A stretch of DNA of 64,000 nucleotides from Phlebopus portentosus (Eukaryota; Basidiomycota; Agaricomycetes; Boletales; Boletinellaceae). Location of the stretch: NCBI GenBank assembly GCA_037892935.1, contig JAYXKI010000020.1, positions 1-64,000 of the forward strand. Direction: 5' to 3'. This document shows positions 23,573 through 33,512 of the stretch, one piece after another. The notes under the pieces are model-generated. The model saw nothing but the letters and a program-made list of their open reading frames with translations, was not told the DNA's origin and searched no databases. The position numbers were made by a program, and so were the translations under genes. Positions within the stretch are counted from its first letter, which is position 1. The number at the start of each line of letters is the position of its first letter.

Positions 23573-23991
23573 TGTAAGGACTCGAACATTTTCCTTTTCT
23601 TTTCTTATGTCATCATTCATTTTAATATTCTTTTTCCTTTTCTTTTATTTTTCTTATGCGCTTATTCATCCAATTGCCGGAACATTCCACAACATTCTAT
23701 CACGCTCATTAATCATCTCATTCCTTATCATGTGACTTCCTATTAGAGTAGACCTTTCCCATGCTCAAAGTCTATATAAGTAGATAGTTTGACTCTTTCG
23801 TTCCTTGTCTTTCTATTCTACTTACCTTCACTGTGACATAGGTATCTACTCTTGTATTATTAGTTTGTTGAATTCTACTTACCTTCACTGCGACATAGCG
23901 TGCGTATAGCCCGGCAACTCGCATTAGCCAGTTGTTTGTTGTTTGTATTGGCCACCTCGAGATCGACGCCCATTAGTCTCGCCGCCTAACA
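23573..23991 (+). repeat. 5' LTR of the chromovirus
   Basis: 419 bp. TATATAAG at 23773-23780 is the likely promoter, placing transcription start near 23807. The U5 part ends GCCGCCTAACA. It matches the 3' LTR except for about seven transitions and lacks the extra 57-bp unit. Confidence 0.9.
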
Positions 23992-23992
23992 T

Positions 23993-24003
23993 AATAGAAA
24001 GAC
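23993..24003 (+). promoter_or_regulatory. Self-priming primer-binding site of the chromovirus
   Basis: AATAGAAAGAC, one base after the 5' LTR, is the exact reverse complement of GTCTTTCTATT at 23807-23817 in the LTR. That 11-mer starts 34 bases after the start of the TATA box, where the transcript should begin. In Tf1 and sushi-type elements the first 11 nt of the RNA fold back on the PBS and are cut to prime reverse transcription; the geometry here is the same. Confidence 0.75.
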
Positions 24004-24823
24004 CTACTCTCGGACCCGTGGTTTAACCACTCGTCTGTCGCTTATCCACGCAGGAGACACATCGACGGTCAACGACCGTGCCCATCCCGGATTTATCCGA
24101 GCAACCCCTATCTTGCCCGTCAAGGTCCGACTGACTTTGACGTGTCCCGATAGTTCCCGAAACAATCAATCAACCCTCCAATCGTGGCGCTCCGAATCAC
24201 TCTTCTGTGGAACTCGCATCAGACGTGTTAGGACCAGTATTTTCGGACGAGGTGGTTAGTCCGAGCGTACCGGAACAAGTCCCTGCTTCCTCCTTCTGAC
24301 AATGTATAATTGGAGAGTAGAGTAGCGAAGGTTAGATGTACTACTAAGAAGCGAGCTATAGGCTCAAGCTTGACCCAGTAGTAGGGCAGAGGTTCAATCA
24401 AAGGGGTACAGTTATGATTGAAAGTACAAAATAATTTTGCTGAGGGACAACACCCCGCTCAGCTGGCGCCTTAAATAAAGTTTCTACTGAATACTACCGA
24501 CTACCAAATACTACCGACCATGCCTTGCTATTGGTTAGGACAATGTGTTTCAGCTGGTGTTACTACTACTCTCTTGAGTCTGTAGTACCACTGGCAACTC
24601 TGGTGGTGCTACCAAAACTCCTGGTTGCACCACCGACTACTTCCTTCCATATTAGGCAGGCCCCTAATTTCCTTCCGTTCCGAAGAAGCTTTCCCCAGGC
24701 TTCTATCGATCTCCATTCCTATCACATGTTAATCCTTAACGCCAAACCTCCCACGAGAGACTTCTTTCCTGTGCCGCGATCTCGCTTCGCCGGCGCTCCG
24801 TTACTCCGGCCGAGCTTCTGCCG
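24004..24823. other. Chromovirus leader between PBS and antisense frame
   Basis: About 820 bases with no convincing coding frame on either strand. It holds the 5' untranslated leader of the element and, on the minus strand, sequence downstream of the antisense frame. Confidence 0.5.
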
Positions 24824-25873
24824 TTAGTCTTCCATCATGGGGCTGACCGTTATCTCGGGATTTGGGATCGGCAATCCCTGCCGATCATCAGAGACTAACC
24901 TCGGCAGCTGTGTAAATTTAGCAGACACCCTTCTGTGCCTAGCCGCGATATCGATGTCGGAGAATTGTAGTCCGGTACCCGACGTTAACCTGTATCTTCT
25001 TCCCAGGTGATTCGTCCCGCACCATTCGTCGACTGTAATAACCCCTTCTTCCGATCGTTCCCATGCTTCTAGCATTCGATCCGTTGCTTCTTCGATAAGA
25101 CTTTCGACGTCCGATGGCGCCCTATAATAGATCGGCCAATCGACTTCCACTGCAGTGTTTCGACACAAGGTCTGGTGACGATGCTGATTGATCCAAGCTC
25201 TCACGCCAACCTTTAATGCATAGATATCCCTATCGCCGAGCCATACCGATACCTCGTGGTCGTATGCGCTCATTCCGCGGTTCAGTAATGGTTGGTCAAA
25301 CGTTCGTTCTGAGGGTCCGGGTTTATGCCGAATCTTGACATCGGCTCCTTCCCTATTTACTAAGCGTTCCACGAAGTTCTTGAGGAGCCACTCCGAGAGA
25401 ACCCAACTCCTTTGGTATGCCAAATAGCAGTTTGTACAGACCAGGCTTTCATGAACAAAGCGTCTGGTTGCACTATGTCGATATCGTCTCTTCTGCAGGA
25501 GTTCCACGTATCTTGCGATGTTCCGTTCTTCCATGTCTACGTAGCTTCGCTCGGGTGGAGGAGTATGTCCAATATGCATTCCAGCTAATCCTTGCTGTAA
25601 ATCGTATGGGTCCTCCCTTTCGTCGCGTTCGTCCTCGTAATATCGTCGATCGGGTTCCTCTTGAGTATATTCCACAGCGACCTCCCCAGGCCCTTGCTGT
25701 ACTAGTGGGTGAGAACCGTCTCCACTATTCTGTCCTTGAAGCCTTTCGAAATGCTCTGGATTGGGCTGCATAATTCGGTGTGTAAAGCGTCTGATACCAC
25801 GCCGCATTGTATATCCACAATTTTCGTAACAAGACGTTCTCTTGGGTGACTCATAGAGTCCAATCATCATCAA
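24824..25873 (-). CDS. Antisense accessory protein of the chromovirus (unnamed family)
   Basis: An uninterrupted 349-codon frame runs opposite to gag-pol between the 5' LTR and gag. It has no match I recognise to retroviral genes. The N-terminal third is charged and low-complexity (a run near 24-110 rich in D, E, R). The core has VCTNCYLAYQRSW, then 48 residues, then HEVSVWLGDRDIYAL, KVGVRAWINQ, LCRNTAVEVDWPIYYR, an EEATDRMLEAWER helix, EEGVITVDEW and LVSDDRQGLPIPNPE near the end. These align with the U3 frames of the 1.5-kb LTRs: same C-x2-C-x4-Q-x2-W spacing, 48 versus 49 residues to the H-x-V-x-V, then shared D, Y, GV, C, D and EGV. The frame stayed open although pol picked up four stops. 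Expression would need an antisense promoter right of 25873. Confidence 0.6.
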   Translation of the reverse strand: MMMIGLYESPKRTSCYENCGYTMRRGIRRFTHRIMQPNPEHFERLQGQNSGDGSHPLVQQGPGEVAVEYTQEEPDRRYYEDERDEREDPYDLQQGLAGMHIGHTPPPERSYVDMEERNIARYVELLQKRRYRHSATRRFVHESLVCTNCYLAYQRSWVLSEWLLKNFVERLVNREGADVKIRHKPGPSERTFDQPLLNRGMSAYDHEVSVWLGDRDIYALKVGVRAWINQHRHQTLCRNTAVEVDWPIYYRAPSDVESLIEEATDRMLEAWERSEEGVITVDEWCGTNHLGRRYRLTSGTGLQFSDIDIAARHRRVSAKFTQLPRLVSDDRQGLPIPNPEITVSPMMED

Positions 25874-25999
25874 GCATCTCGTTCATCATCTACCTTGGTG
25901 CCTTCCGACTAGTCATCAATTTCAAAGACGAGCCGGTCATCCGAAGTCGGTCCCGTCCGAACACCGTACCGATCCCCGTTCTACCCCCGGCCTATCAAG

Positions 26000-27451
26000 G
26001 TGGATCTAACTGATGACCAGCGGGCGGCTCTCCTAACAAACTGTAGGTGGAGCGCGTCACGAGGGCATCACATTGTCAAGTCAGGCGATCAAATCTTTAC
26101 CGCTTGGTGGGACGAGAACGTGAAGAAGTGGTACTCTGACAGAGAAGGAAAGTCGCTTTATTGGCGAGCGAAGCGAGAGGGAGACATAGACAATCCTGCA
26201 CCCCCTACCCCCACGCGATCAACGGCTCCTTTACCAGGGCCATCAACATCAACAGGCCAGACATCGGCTCCACCTATAGCACCTTCATTGTCTTTCACTG
26301 AACCACGAGAGCCTGCTCCGCTCGTACCAACAGACGAAGAAGAGGAGGACGAAGAAGAAGAGCAAGAGATGTCGTTGTCGAAGGAGTCAATAATGGACCT
26401 TGCTACGGCGATTGCGCTAGCGCTCCAGGCAGCAGGAGAAGGCACAGGCCAAGGATCAAAGTCAAACAAGGTTCATATCGCCAAGCCCCAAGACTTCGAT
26501 GGCGAGCACGGATATGTCGACTTCAAACGAGAGCTGCGCCTGTATGTTTATGCATCAGAGTCGGAGTTTAGGACAAGCAAAGTGAAAATCATGTTCGCTC
26601 TGTCGTATATGAAGAGCGGTACTGCTGCGAGCTGGGCGGAAAGCTACACAAGTGGTGCAATCGACGAACATGGTAGGATAGCATTCAAGGACACTTGGGA
26701 TGCTTTCCTAAAGAAGCTTGATACCTCGTTCGATGACCCGGCCCGGTCTCAAAAAGCATTTGAACGACTCGACGTGATGTATCAGGGTGATCTCAATGCA
26801 GATGAATTCTTCAACAAGTTTAACATTTGCCGAGTGGATGCTGGACTGGCCACGGAGGCTCATGATGAATGGCTGATGAGTCACCTCAAGAGGGTGATGA
26901 ACCTGAAGGTGGTCGAAGGTATCATGCGTCTACCCAACAAGCCGACGACATATGAAGAATTCAAGAAGGCGGCGGTCAAGGTTGACAGGGTTGAGTGCCA
27001 GATCAGAGATCTGATGGCCGAACGCCGGAGGAAGACGATCAGCTCGACGATTATGAAACCAGCACCGCAACCATTGAAACATCCAGCACCACCTCAACAA
27101 GCGGCTCGCCCCTTTGCTCCACCCATCCAAGATCGTCGTGACGCCACTGGAATAACATATGGAGGCTTAGGTCAGCCGATGGACATGATGATGAACCAGG
27201 CGCGCTGTACACGCGCTTGCTATAAGTGTGGTCAGGTAGGCCACTACATCCGGGAATGCCCCCGAGGCCATGAAGCAATACGTGCAATCATTGCGGCCTT
27301 CGTCCCAGCAGACAGAAAGGCGCTCTTCGAGGAACTCGGCCAAGCAAAGGAATCCTCCTTCGAAGAGGTCGACGACGTCGATATACGAGCAGTACCTGCT
27401 GATTTGGAAGAACTCGTAGAAGGTGAGGGTTTTCTGGAAGACCAGACGTAG
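26000..27451 (+). CDS. gag: Gag polyprotein of the chromovirus
   Basis: The open frame (about 480 residues) contains a retrotransposon-type gag domain (about 150-330: FDGEHGYVDFKRELRLYVYA, TAASWAESYTSG, TWDAFLKKLD, FNKFNICRVDAGL) and one CCHC zinc knuckle, CYKCGQVGHYIRECP, near 27225-27265. The N-terminal part has a Pro-rich linker and an acidic run of D and E. No ATG lies at the beginning: the frame is open from a stop at about 25910, and the first in-frame ATGs are near the acidic run. The 26000 start is therefore nominal (GTG). The true start may be mutated or lie in a spliced leader. Confidence 0.8.
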   Translation: MDLTDDQRAALLTNCRWSASRGHHIVKSGDQIFTAWWDENVKKWYSDREGKSLYWRAKREGDIDNPAPPTPTRSTAPLPGPSTSTGQTSAPPIAPSLSFTEPREPAPLVPTDEEEEDEEEEQEMSLSKESIMDLATAIALALQAAGEGTGQGSKSNKVHIAKPQDFDGEHGYVDFKRELRLYVYASESEFRTSKVKIMFALSYMKSGTAASWAESYTSGAIDEHGRIAFKDTWDAFLKKLDTSFDDPARSQKAFERLDVMYQGDLNADEFFNKFNICRVDAGLATEAHDEWLMSHLKRVMNLKVVEGIMRLPNKPTTYEEFKKAAVKVDRVECQIRDLMAERRRKTISSTIMKPAPQPLKHPAPPQQAARPFAPPIQDRRDATGITYGGLGQPMDMMMNQARCTRACYKCGQVGHYIRECPRGHEAIRAIIAAFVPADRKALFEELGQAKESSFEEVDDVDIRAVPADLEELVEGEGFLEDQT

Positions 27452-27471
27452 ACGTCGGAACGACTGGTTGA

Positions 27472-30400
27472 TCACCTAAAGGATTCTTTTCGTCGGACTC
27501 GTTAAAATATAATTGTCCTGTTGTACAATACCAAGATGCGAATATCAGTGACGGTTTCACCCTTCGAAAACTCCTTACCGACGTAATACCTGACGAACCT
27601 GAAGCAGACGACGATGACTTCGACGTCTACACAGATTTGTTGGTTAGAAAAGTGAATGCGCAAGCAGGCGATTCAAACGAGCGTAGTGTGGAAGAGCAGA
27701 ATCAAACCACTATAAAAGATGAGGTTGAGGCGGAAGCACCTTACCGCGAGAACGTTGTTGCTCAGGCGAACGATACTGAAGCAGTATGGGATGTGGTTGG
27801 CAGACGCGCGGCTGAGGTATGGCGCGAGGGCATAGTGGACGCAGATCAATTCGTCAGGAGGGCGGGAGGAAAAGAGTTGGACGCCTTCGTTAGCATCGTA
27901 CACCCAAAGATAGCGGGCGATGATGAAGTAGACTTGTCAAACCCTCTACTCGAAGAGGAAAACTTCATCGATGCCCATGCGCTAATCGACTCGGGATGCA
28001 CGGGTTCATGTATCGATGAGGGTTTTGTCAAACGATACGGTTTCCCCACCCAAAGGTACATTCGGCCTAGACCAGTCTTCAATGCTGACGGAACAAGCAA
28101 TGAGGCGGGATTGATCAAGGAATATGTAGTTGTACGAATGTTCTTTGGGAAACATGAAGAGGAGATACGACTGGCGGTGACATCCTTAGCATCGAGCAAC
28201 ATCTTCCTCGGACATGACTGGTTGATGAAGCACAATCCTGAGATCATCTGGAGGTCAGGAACAGTCAAGTTCACGCGTTGCCCTGACGAATGTGAGTTGT
28301 CACTACCGAGCGAGGAGATAGACGAAGAATTTGTGAGGAATGTGCGGATGAAGGAGGCGGCAAAGTGGCCACCTTATCTGGAGGAATATGCGGATGTCTT
28401 TAGTGAAGAATCGTTTGAACGCCTACCAAACCATCGAACGTGGGACCATGCTATCGACTTGAAGCCAGATTTTAAGCCTAGCGATTGCAAGGTTTACCCA
28501 TTGTCGCCGAAAGAACAAGAGGCAATGAAGGAGTTCATCGAAGAGAACCTAGCATCTGGACGCATCCAACAGTCAAAATCCCCAATGGCATCTCCGTTCT
28601 TCTTTATTAAGAAGGAAGATGGGAGCCTACGAGCGATCCAAGACTATCGAAAGCTTAATGAAGGAACGGTTAAGAACAAATACCCGTTGCCACTGATAAA
28701 CGAGCTCATCGATAAAGTCAAGGATGCGAAGTACATCACGAAGCTCGACGTTCGCTGGGGATATTACAACATTCAGATTCGCGAGGGCGATGAATGGAAG
28801 GTGGCATTTAGGACAAATTTAGGCTTATTCGAACTAACGGTCATGTTTTTTGGATTATGCAATGCGCCGGCGACATTCTAAGGTTTCATGAACGATATCT
28901 TTCGAGAAATGATCCATGAGGGTATCGTCATCATTTACCTCGACAACATCCTCATTTTCTCGAATGAGTTGGAGGAACATCGCCAACGCACCAAACGAGT
29001 CTTTGAGATCCTGCGTCAAAATGGACTTTTCCTGAAGCCACAGAAATGTGAGTTCGAGGTTGATACAGTTAAATATCTCGGACACATCATCGGTAATGGC
29101 GAGGTTCGAATGGACCCGAAAAAGACAACAGCGGTTCAGGAGTGGCCAATCCCGCGAAACGTTCACGAACTGCAACAATTCCTGGGACTAGGGAATTAGT
29201 TGCGACAATTCGTAAAGGACTATAGCTCTGTCGTTAAACCCCTGACGATGCTGACGGGAAAGGTGGAATGGAAGTGGGGAGAGGAGGAACAATGAGCTTT
29301 CGAAGAGTTGAAGGGACGGTTGAGTAGTCCCCCGGTTCTAGCCATCCCGAACAAGGAGGGTCCTTTCCGAGTCGAAGCAGATGCATCGGACTTTGCGTCT
29401 GGAGGAGTGCTCCTTCAGAAACAAGACGACAAGTGGAAAGTGATAGCCTATCGATCGTCGACCTTCCTGGAGGCCGAACGGAATTACGAGATCTATGACA
29501 AAGAGATGCTCGCAATCGTACAAGCCCTCAAGGAATGGCGGCAGTACCTTCAAGGAGCCAAGAAACCCTTTGAAGTATGGACTGATCACGCAAACCTGAT
29601 ATACTTCCGATCTCCTCAGAAGCTGAATCGTCGACAAGCTCGTTGGCGGCTCGATTTAGCCGAGTTTGACTTCACGCTGGTGCACAAGCCAGGGAAGACA
29701 CTAGGCAAGGCAGACATATTGTCGCGACGAGCAGACTACAACAAGGGCGAACGGGATAATGAAGACGTCACATTCATTAGAGATGAATGGCTGGTCAGAG
29801 GAATGGTGGAGATGTCAAGGGATGTGCTGATTGAAAAGATTCGAAAGGCACAAGCGGAGGTGAATGAGGAAGAGAGACCGACGAACTTAGTGTTCGTAGA
29901 TGGGTTGTGGAAAAAGGAGGTGATGGTTAAGCTCTTGATGACGAAGATGAAGAAGTTTCAAAATGTTTTCATACCGACGAGTGTGAGGGAGGAAGTGATG
30001 AGGGAGTGTCACGACTCGACGTTGGCAGGCCACCCAGGAGCGAACAAGACCGTTGCACTAGCGAACAGAAGTTTCTGGTGGCCTAACATGTACGTCGATG
30101 TCAGGAATTACGTGCGAGGATGCGATCGTTGTCAGCGAACAAAGGCCCTCAGAACAACAAGGGCAAAGGTTTTGCACCCTAACAAGGTACCGGAGGCGCC
30201 ATGGCAAGTTGTCACAGTCGACCTGATTGGAGAGTTGCCGGAGTCAAATGGATTTAATGCAATTTGTGTGGTAGTCGATCGCTTTAGCAAACAAATCCAT
30301 GCGATACCAACAACGACAAAATTGACGGCAGAAGGAATGGCCAGGATTTACAGGGACCATGTCTTCCAGTTGCATGGCTTACCTCAAAAGATCATCCACG

Positions 30401-31365
30401 ACCGAGGAGTACAGTTTGATGCGAAGATGATGAGGGAGTTGTACAAACTCCTTCACATCGAAGGCAATCCGTCAACGGCGTACCACCCTCAAACAGACGG
30501 ACAGACAGAACGAGTTAATCAAGAACTCGAACAGTACCTTTGACTATACGTCAATCATCGACAATCAGACTGGGCGGACTGGCTAGCTCTCGCAGAGTTT
30601 GCGCACAACAATCGTGAACATTCAGCGACCAAACTATCACCCTTCTTCGTCAACACGGGACAACACCCTTCAGGCTTCACGGGCATTGGAACAACTTCGT
30701 CCAATCTATCGGCAGAAGAGTTTGCCAAACATGTCAAGAGAATACACGAACTCGCTCAGGCCAATCTGACTCAGGCCAATGAAGACATGAAACACTTTTA
30801 TGATCGTCACGCTGGAAAGTCGGTAGTCTATGAGATGGGACAGAAGGTCTTCTTGGATGGTCGAAACATTAAGACGATCCGACCGACGAAGAAGATGGAC
30901 GACAAATGGTTTGGCCCATTCGAGGATATAGAAAAGGTGGGCGCGAGCGCATATAAGCTAAAGATCCCGAAGACATGGAAACATGTTCATCCCGTCTTTA
31001 ACGAGATCCTGCTCAAACCAGCTGTTCAACCGTCTTTCGAATCACAAAAGAAGCCGCCTCCACCCCCGCCAGTGATCATTGACGAACAAGAAGAGTACGA
31101 GGTTGAAGAAATACTCGACTCACGTCTACATCAAGGACGGCTCCAGTTCTTGGTCAAGTGGGTCGGATATGAGGAAGCGACATGGCAGCCGGAATCCGAC
31201 GTCAAGGATAATGCACAGGAATCAATTCAAGAATTCTATCGCAAACATCCTGGAGCTCCGCGAAAGCTAACAATACCTCGACAAAGCATACGAGCACTGT
31301 ATAGATTCACGTCGTCAGAAGGATTATGTGGTTGGTCGGGACGCCCAACCTTGAGAGGGGGGTGA
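27472..31365 (+). pseudogene. pol: Pol of the chromovirus: protease, RT, RNase H, integrase, chromodomain
   Basis: This frame is -1 relative to gag and reads through to 31365 with four nonsense codons: TAA 28879-28881, TAG 29197-29199, TGA 29293-29295 and TGA 30541-30543. No indels are needed. Protease: [13 protein letters not shown] near 27980. [34 protein letters not shown] and YLDNILIFS, where the second catalytic Asp is Asn. RNase H: VEADASDFASGGVLLQK and YDKEMLAIVQALKEWRQYL. Integrase: the HHCC module (CHDSTLAGH ... CDRCQRTK), VTVDLIGELP, IIHDRGVQFD and YHPQTDGQTERVNQELEQYL. The C-terminus is a chromodomain, YEVEEILDSRLHQGRLQFLV followed by KWVGYEEATWQPE, which in this group targets integration to modified histones. 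Gag ends at 27451 and pol is blocked by a TGA at 27469, so the frames no longer overlap. Confidence 0.9.
31351..31365 (+). promoter_or_regulatory. Polypurine tract of the chromovirus
   Basis: GAGAGGGGGG directly precedes the 3' LTR, where plus-strand DNA synthesis is primed. It overlaps the last codons of pol. Confidence 0.75.
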
Positions 31366-31841
31366 TGTAAGGACTCGAACATTTTCCTTTTCTTTTCTTA
31401 TGTCATCATTCATTTTAATATTCTTTTTCCTTTTCTTTTATTTTTCTTATGCGCTTATTCATCCAATTGCCAGAACATTCTACAACATTCTATCACGCTC
31501 ATTAATCATCTCATTCCTTATCATGTGACTTCCTATTAGAGTAGACCTTTCCCGTGCTCAAAGTCTATATAAGTAGATAGTTTGACTCTTTCGTTCCTTG
31601 TCTTTCTATTCTACTTACCTTCACTGCGACATAGGTATCTACTCTTGTATTATTAGTTTGTTGAATTCTACTTACCTTCACTGCGACATAGGTATCTACT
31701 CTTGTATTATTAGTTTGTTGAATTCTACTTACCTTCACTGCGACATAGCGTGCGTATAGCCCGGCAACTCGCGTTAGCCAGTTGTTTGTTGTTTGTGTTG
31801 GCCGCCTCGAGATCGACGCCCATTAGTCTCGCCGCCTAACA
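31366..31841 (+). repeat. 3' LTR of the chromovirus, with an internal 57-bp tandem duplication
   Basis: 476 bp versus 419 in the 5' LTR. The difference is a second copy of a unit containing CTACTCTTGTATTATTAG and ending at GACATAGGTAT. The rest matches the 5' LTR except for about seven transitions. Confidence 0.9.
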
Positions 31842-31980
31842 ATATGCACACCTGTAATACATATATATTGTAATTGCTTTCTTTTGATAATAATGCAATG
31901 CTTTTTCAAGTGGAAAAAGTGTTGCATCGACTTCCGTGATCTTGCACAAAATTGGGAATTTGAAGGTCATGCATGCTCTG

Positions 31981-33507
31981 TGTTAGAATCAGGGTAAGAA
32001 GAGTAATATATGGCTTACCACTGAAGCAAGTGTCTCACACTACTGATTTATAAGCGATGTGCAAAGAATCAGGCAATGACAAGTATTAGACTAGTGTATG
32101 TATGAGAGAAAGCTCCAACTTGCTTGAGAGGCGTTTGGAGAGATGAATTGAACTGCTACTCAGGATAGCTCATTTGGCCTCCTTTTATACTCTACAGGTG
32201 TGGCTATGCTAGGCTACTACTATAACTATCTACCTCAGTCTTTCTACTGTCCATGTATATCTTCCAGTGCCTTCTACAAGGTGCTCCACTTTGCTCCACC
32301 CTTTTCTTGTCAATTCTGTGCATTCCTTGTCAATTCCGTACATTCCTTGTCAATTCCGATTGTATTGTATGTTCTAGTTCATTCTACTAGTTTCCTGCTG
32401 TGTACTTCAATGTATGAGCTTTACTGTTATGGTCAAATGACTCTAGCACTTTCTGGTGCATACTTTCTATCCTCAGCTACTCTGCTGGCATCTGTACTGG
32501 TTCTGAGCTTCACTGGTTTATTCTCTACTGTTCTATGGCCTTCTCTCCTTGGAGTCAGGACTTATGTTCTTCTTCTGACTTGGATGGCTGACTGATGCTG
32601 CTACTTTGCCTAAGCTAGTTGTAAAAGCTTTCCTCTTATCTACTACTCCTGTGGATGTGTATGCATCACTTCCCTTCTTATTGCCTTCCTGATTAGATTA
32701 ACTTTTCTTATCAATGATCATTGATCTCCATGGCTTCTGAGGTTTGGTGCCTGTGGGGTACTACATCTTCTTCTAGAAGTCCTGGGGTTTTTCCCACCGG
32801 TGTTCTATCATCTACTAAAAAGCTTCTTTTGTAGAGATATGTCATCATTCTTGTGAACCCTTCTTCCAATGGCATTAGAATCTTAATTGGACCAATCATG
32901 AACTTGATCCTATATTCTATTGATATCTCTGTGACTCATTTGTCTATGACTGATACTCCTTCTGCATCAATGAGTCTAATGAATTCTTTAACTTTAGTTA
33001 TTGTATTTTCTGCTATACATCGTACTATTTCATTAGCTCCCCTTCTGTATGGTATGTCAATATTAATATGAATAAATTGACATTCTTCTTTATATTTCCG
33101 CTTTGGGAATTTAATCTGTACTCCTGTGTTCATTAGATAGTCTCGTTCGTCATGTGAGAATACTGCTACCATATGTTCAAATGTTACATAGTTCGTATTA
33201 GGCTGTTGTATGCCTTCTTGAGTAACGTATCCTGGAAATACTCTATGTGTCCCTCATATGTCGAAGTTCATTGCTAACACCTCTGTTATCAGGAGTGATG
33301 AGATTATTGTACAATAAATGTCCCATCCTATCTGCTGTGCTTGTTTGCATTTCTCGCAGTCATCCTTTACTTCTGGCCATTGACTAGCTCGTTCTTGGTT
33401 AACTATTCTCTTTAATGTGGTTTCGAGCATTCTCGCTTGTCGTGTAAACATCTTGGTTATATGCTGTCATGTGCACACTATACTGCTGACTAAAGCAATT
33501 TCTAACA
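31981..33507 (-). mobile_element. 1.5-kb solo LTR, copy B
   Basis: Starts TGTTAGAATC and ends TTCTAACA, flanked by CTCTG on both sides (31976-31980 and 33508-33512). It is collinear with copy A at 21790-23294 over its whole length and in the same orientation; it is 22 bp longer, partly from an extra CCTTGTCAATTCC unit near 32340. Many differences from copy A are C-to-T or G-to-A at CpG. Independent target duplications show the two copies inserted separately. Confidence 0.85.
32711..33451 (-). pseudogene. U3-encoded 246-codon accessory frame, copy B
   Basis: From an ATG at 33451 the frame runs 247 codons to 32711, exactly the length in copy A, with no indels. It is closed only by TGA at 33256-33254 and 32935-32933, both at positions that are CGA in copy A. 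It keeps the CEKCKQAQQIGW motif and the HMVAVFSHDERDY block. Equal length in two independent copies implies the frame was coding when these LTRs moved. Confidence 0.7.
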
Positions 33508-33512
33508 CTCTG

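Larger units (their letters stand above)
23573..31841 (+). mobile_element. Ty3/gypsy chromovirus (Tf1/sushi-like), 8.27 kb, full length but mutated
   Basis: LTRs begin TGTAAGG and end CTAACA; ATATG flanks both sides (23568-23572 and 31842-31846). Order: 5' LTR, self-priming PBS, an antisense accessory frame, gag with a CCHC knuckle, then protease, reverse transcriptase, RNase H, integrase and chromodomain, PPT and 3' LTR. Integrase after RNase H plus a C-terminal chromodomain defines a chromovirus. Apart from the duplication in the 3' LTR, the two LTRs differ by about seven transitions, so insertion is fairly recent. Four nonsense codons in pol and an altered catalytic motif (YLDN) make it inactive. 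It lies in the last codons of the Plavaka-type transposase gene. Confidence 0.93.
19757..31857 (+). pseudogene. Plavaka/KDZ-type DNA transposase relic, split by two LTR insertions
   Basis: Blocks in order match the transposase family widespread in mushrooms: VTDKKFRKQECVNDFIRQN, ARKLIFEDRNKV, then FDMFTPDLMHKFKIGVWKLI (about 20020), VSTFGADTIHYFPKNAASMQ, KLAAQDFEDLLQ, LDLLFTLASWHALAKLRIHT, LNINTPKFYAIGNYATVIPR, MQHKHIKRFYSMTN, YVNYTTYDL, the HPYCYAQVIGLFYANV block, LIICGSHLIPAFAHGKP, YCYYYANIFID, DMFIRY and GGGIGH, ending in an acidic tail. Short introns remain. Stops lie at 20593, 20878, 21298, 21673, 23329 and 23350 (all TGA) and at 21556 (TAA). A 1.5-kb LTR sits in its last intron (21756-23318), and the chromovirus sits between 23572 and 31842. 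Across that insertion the frame continues to a TAA at 31855, giving KEYAHL as the original end. Family name is from memory of the pattern; terminal inverted repeats were not found. Confidence 0.75.
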
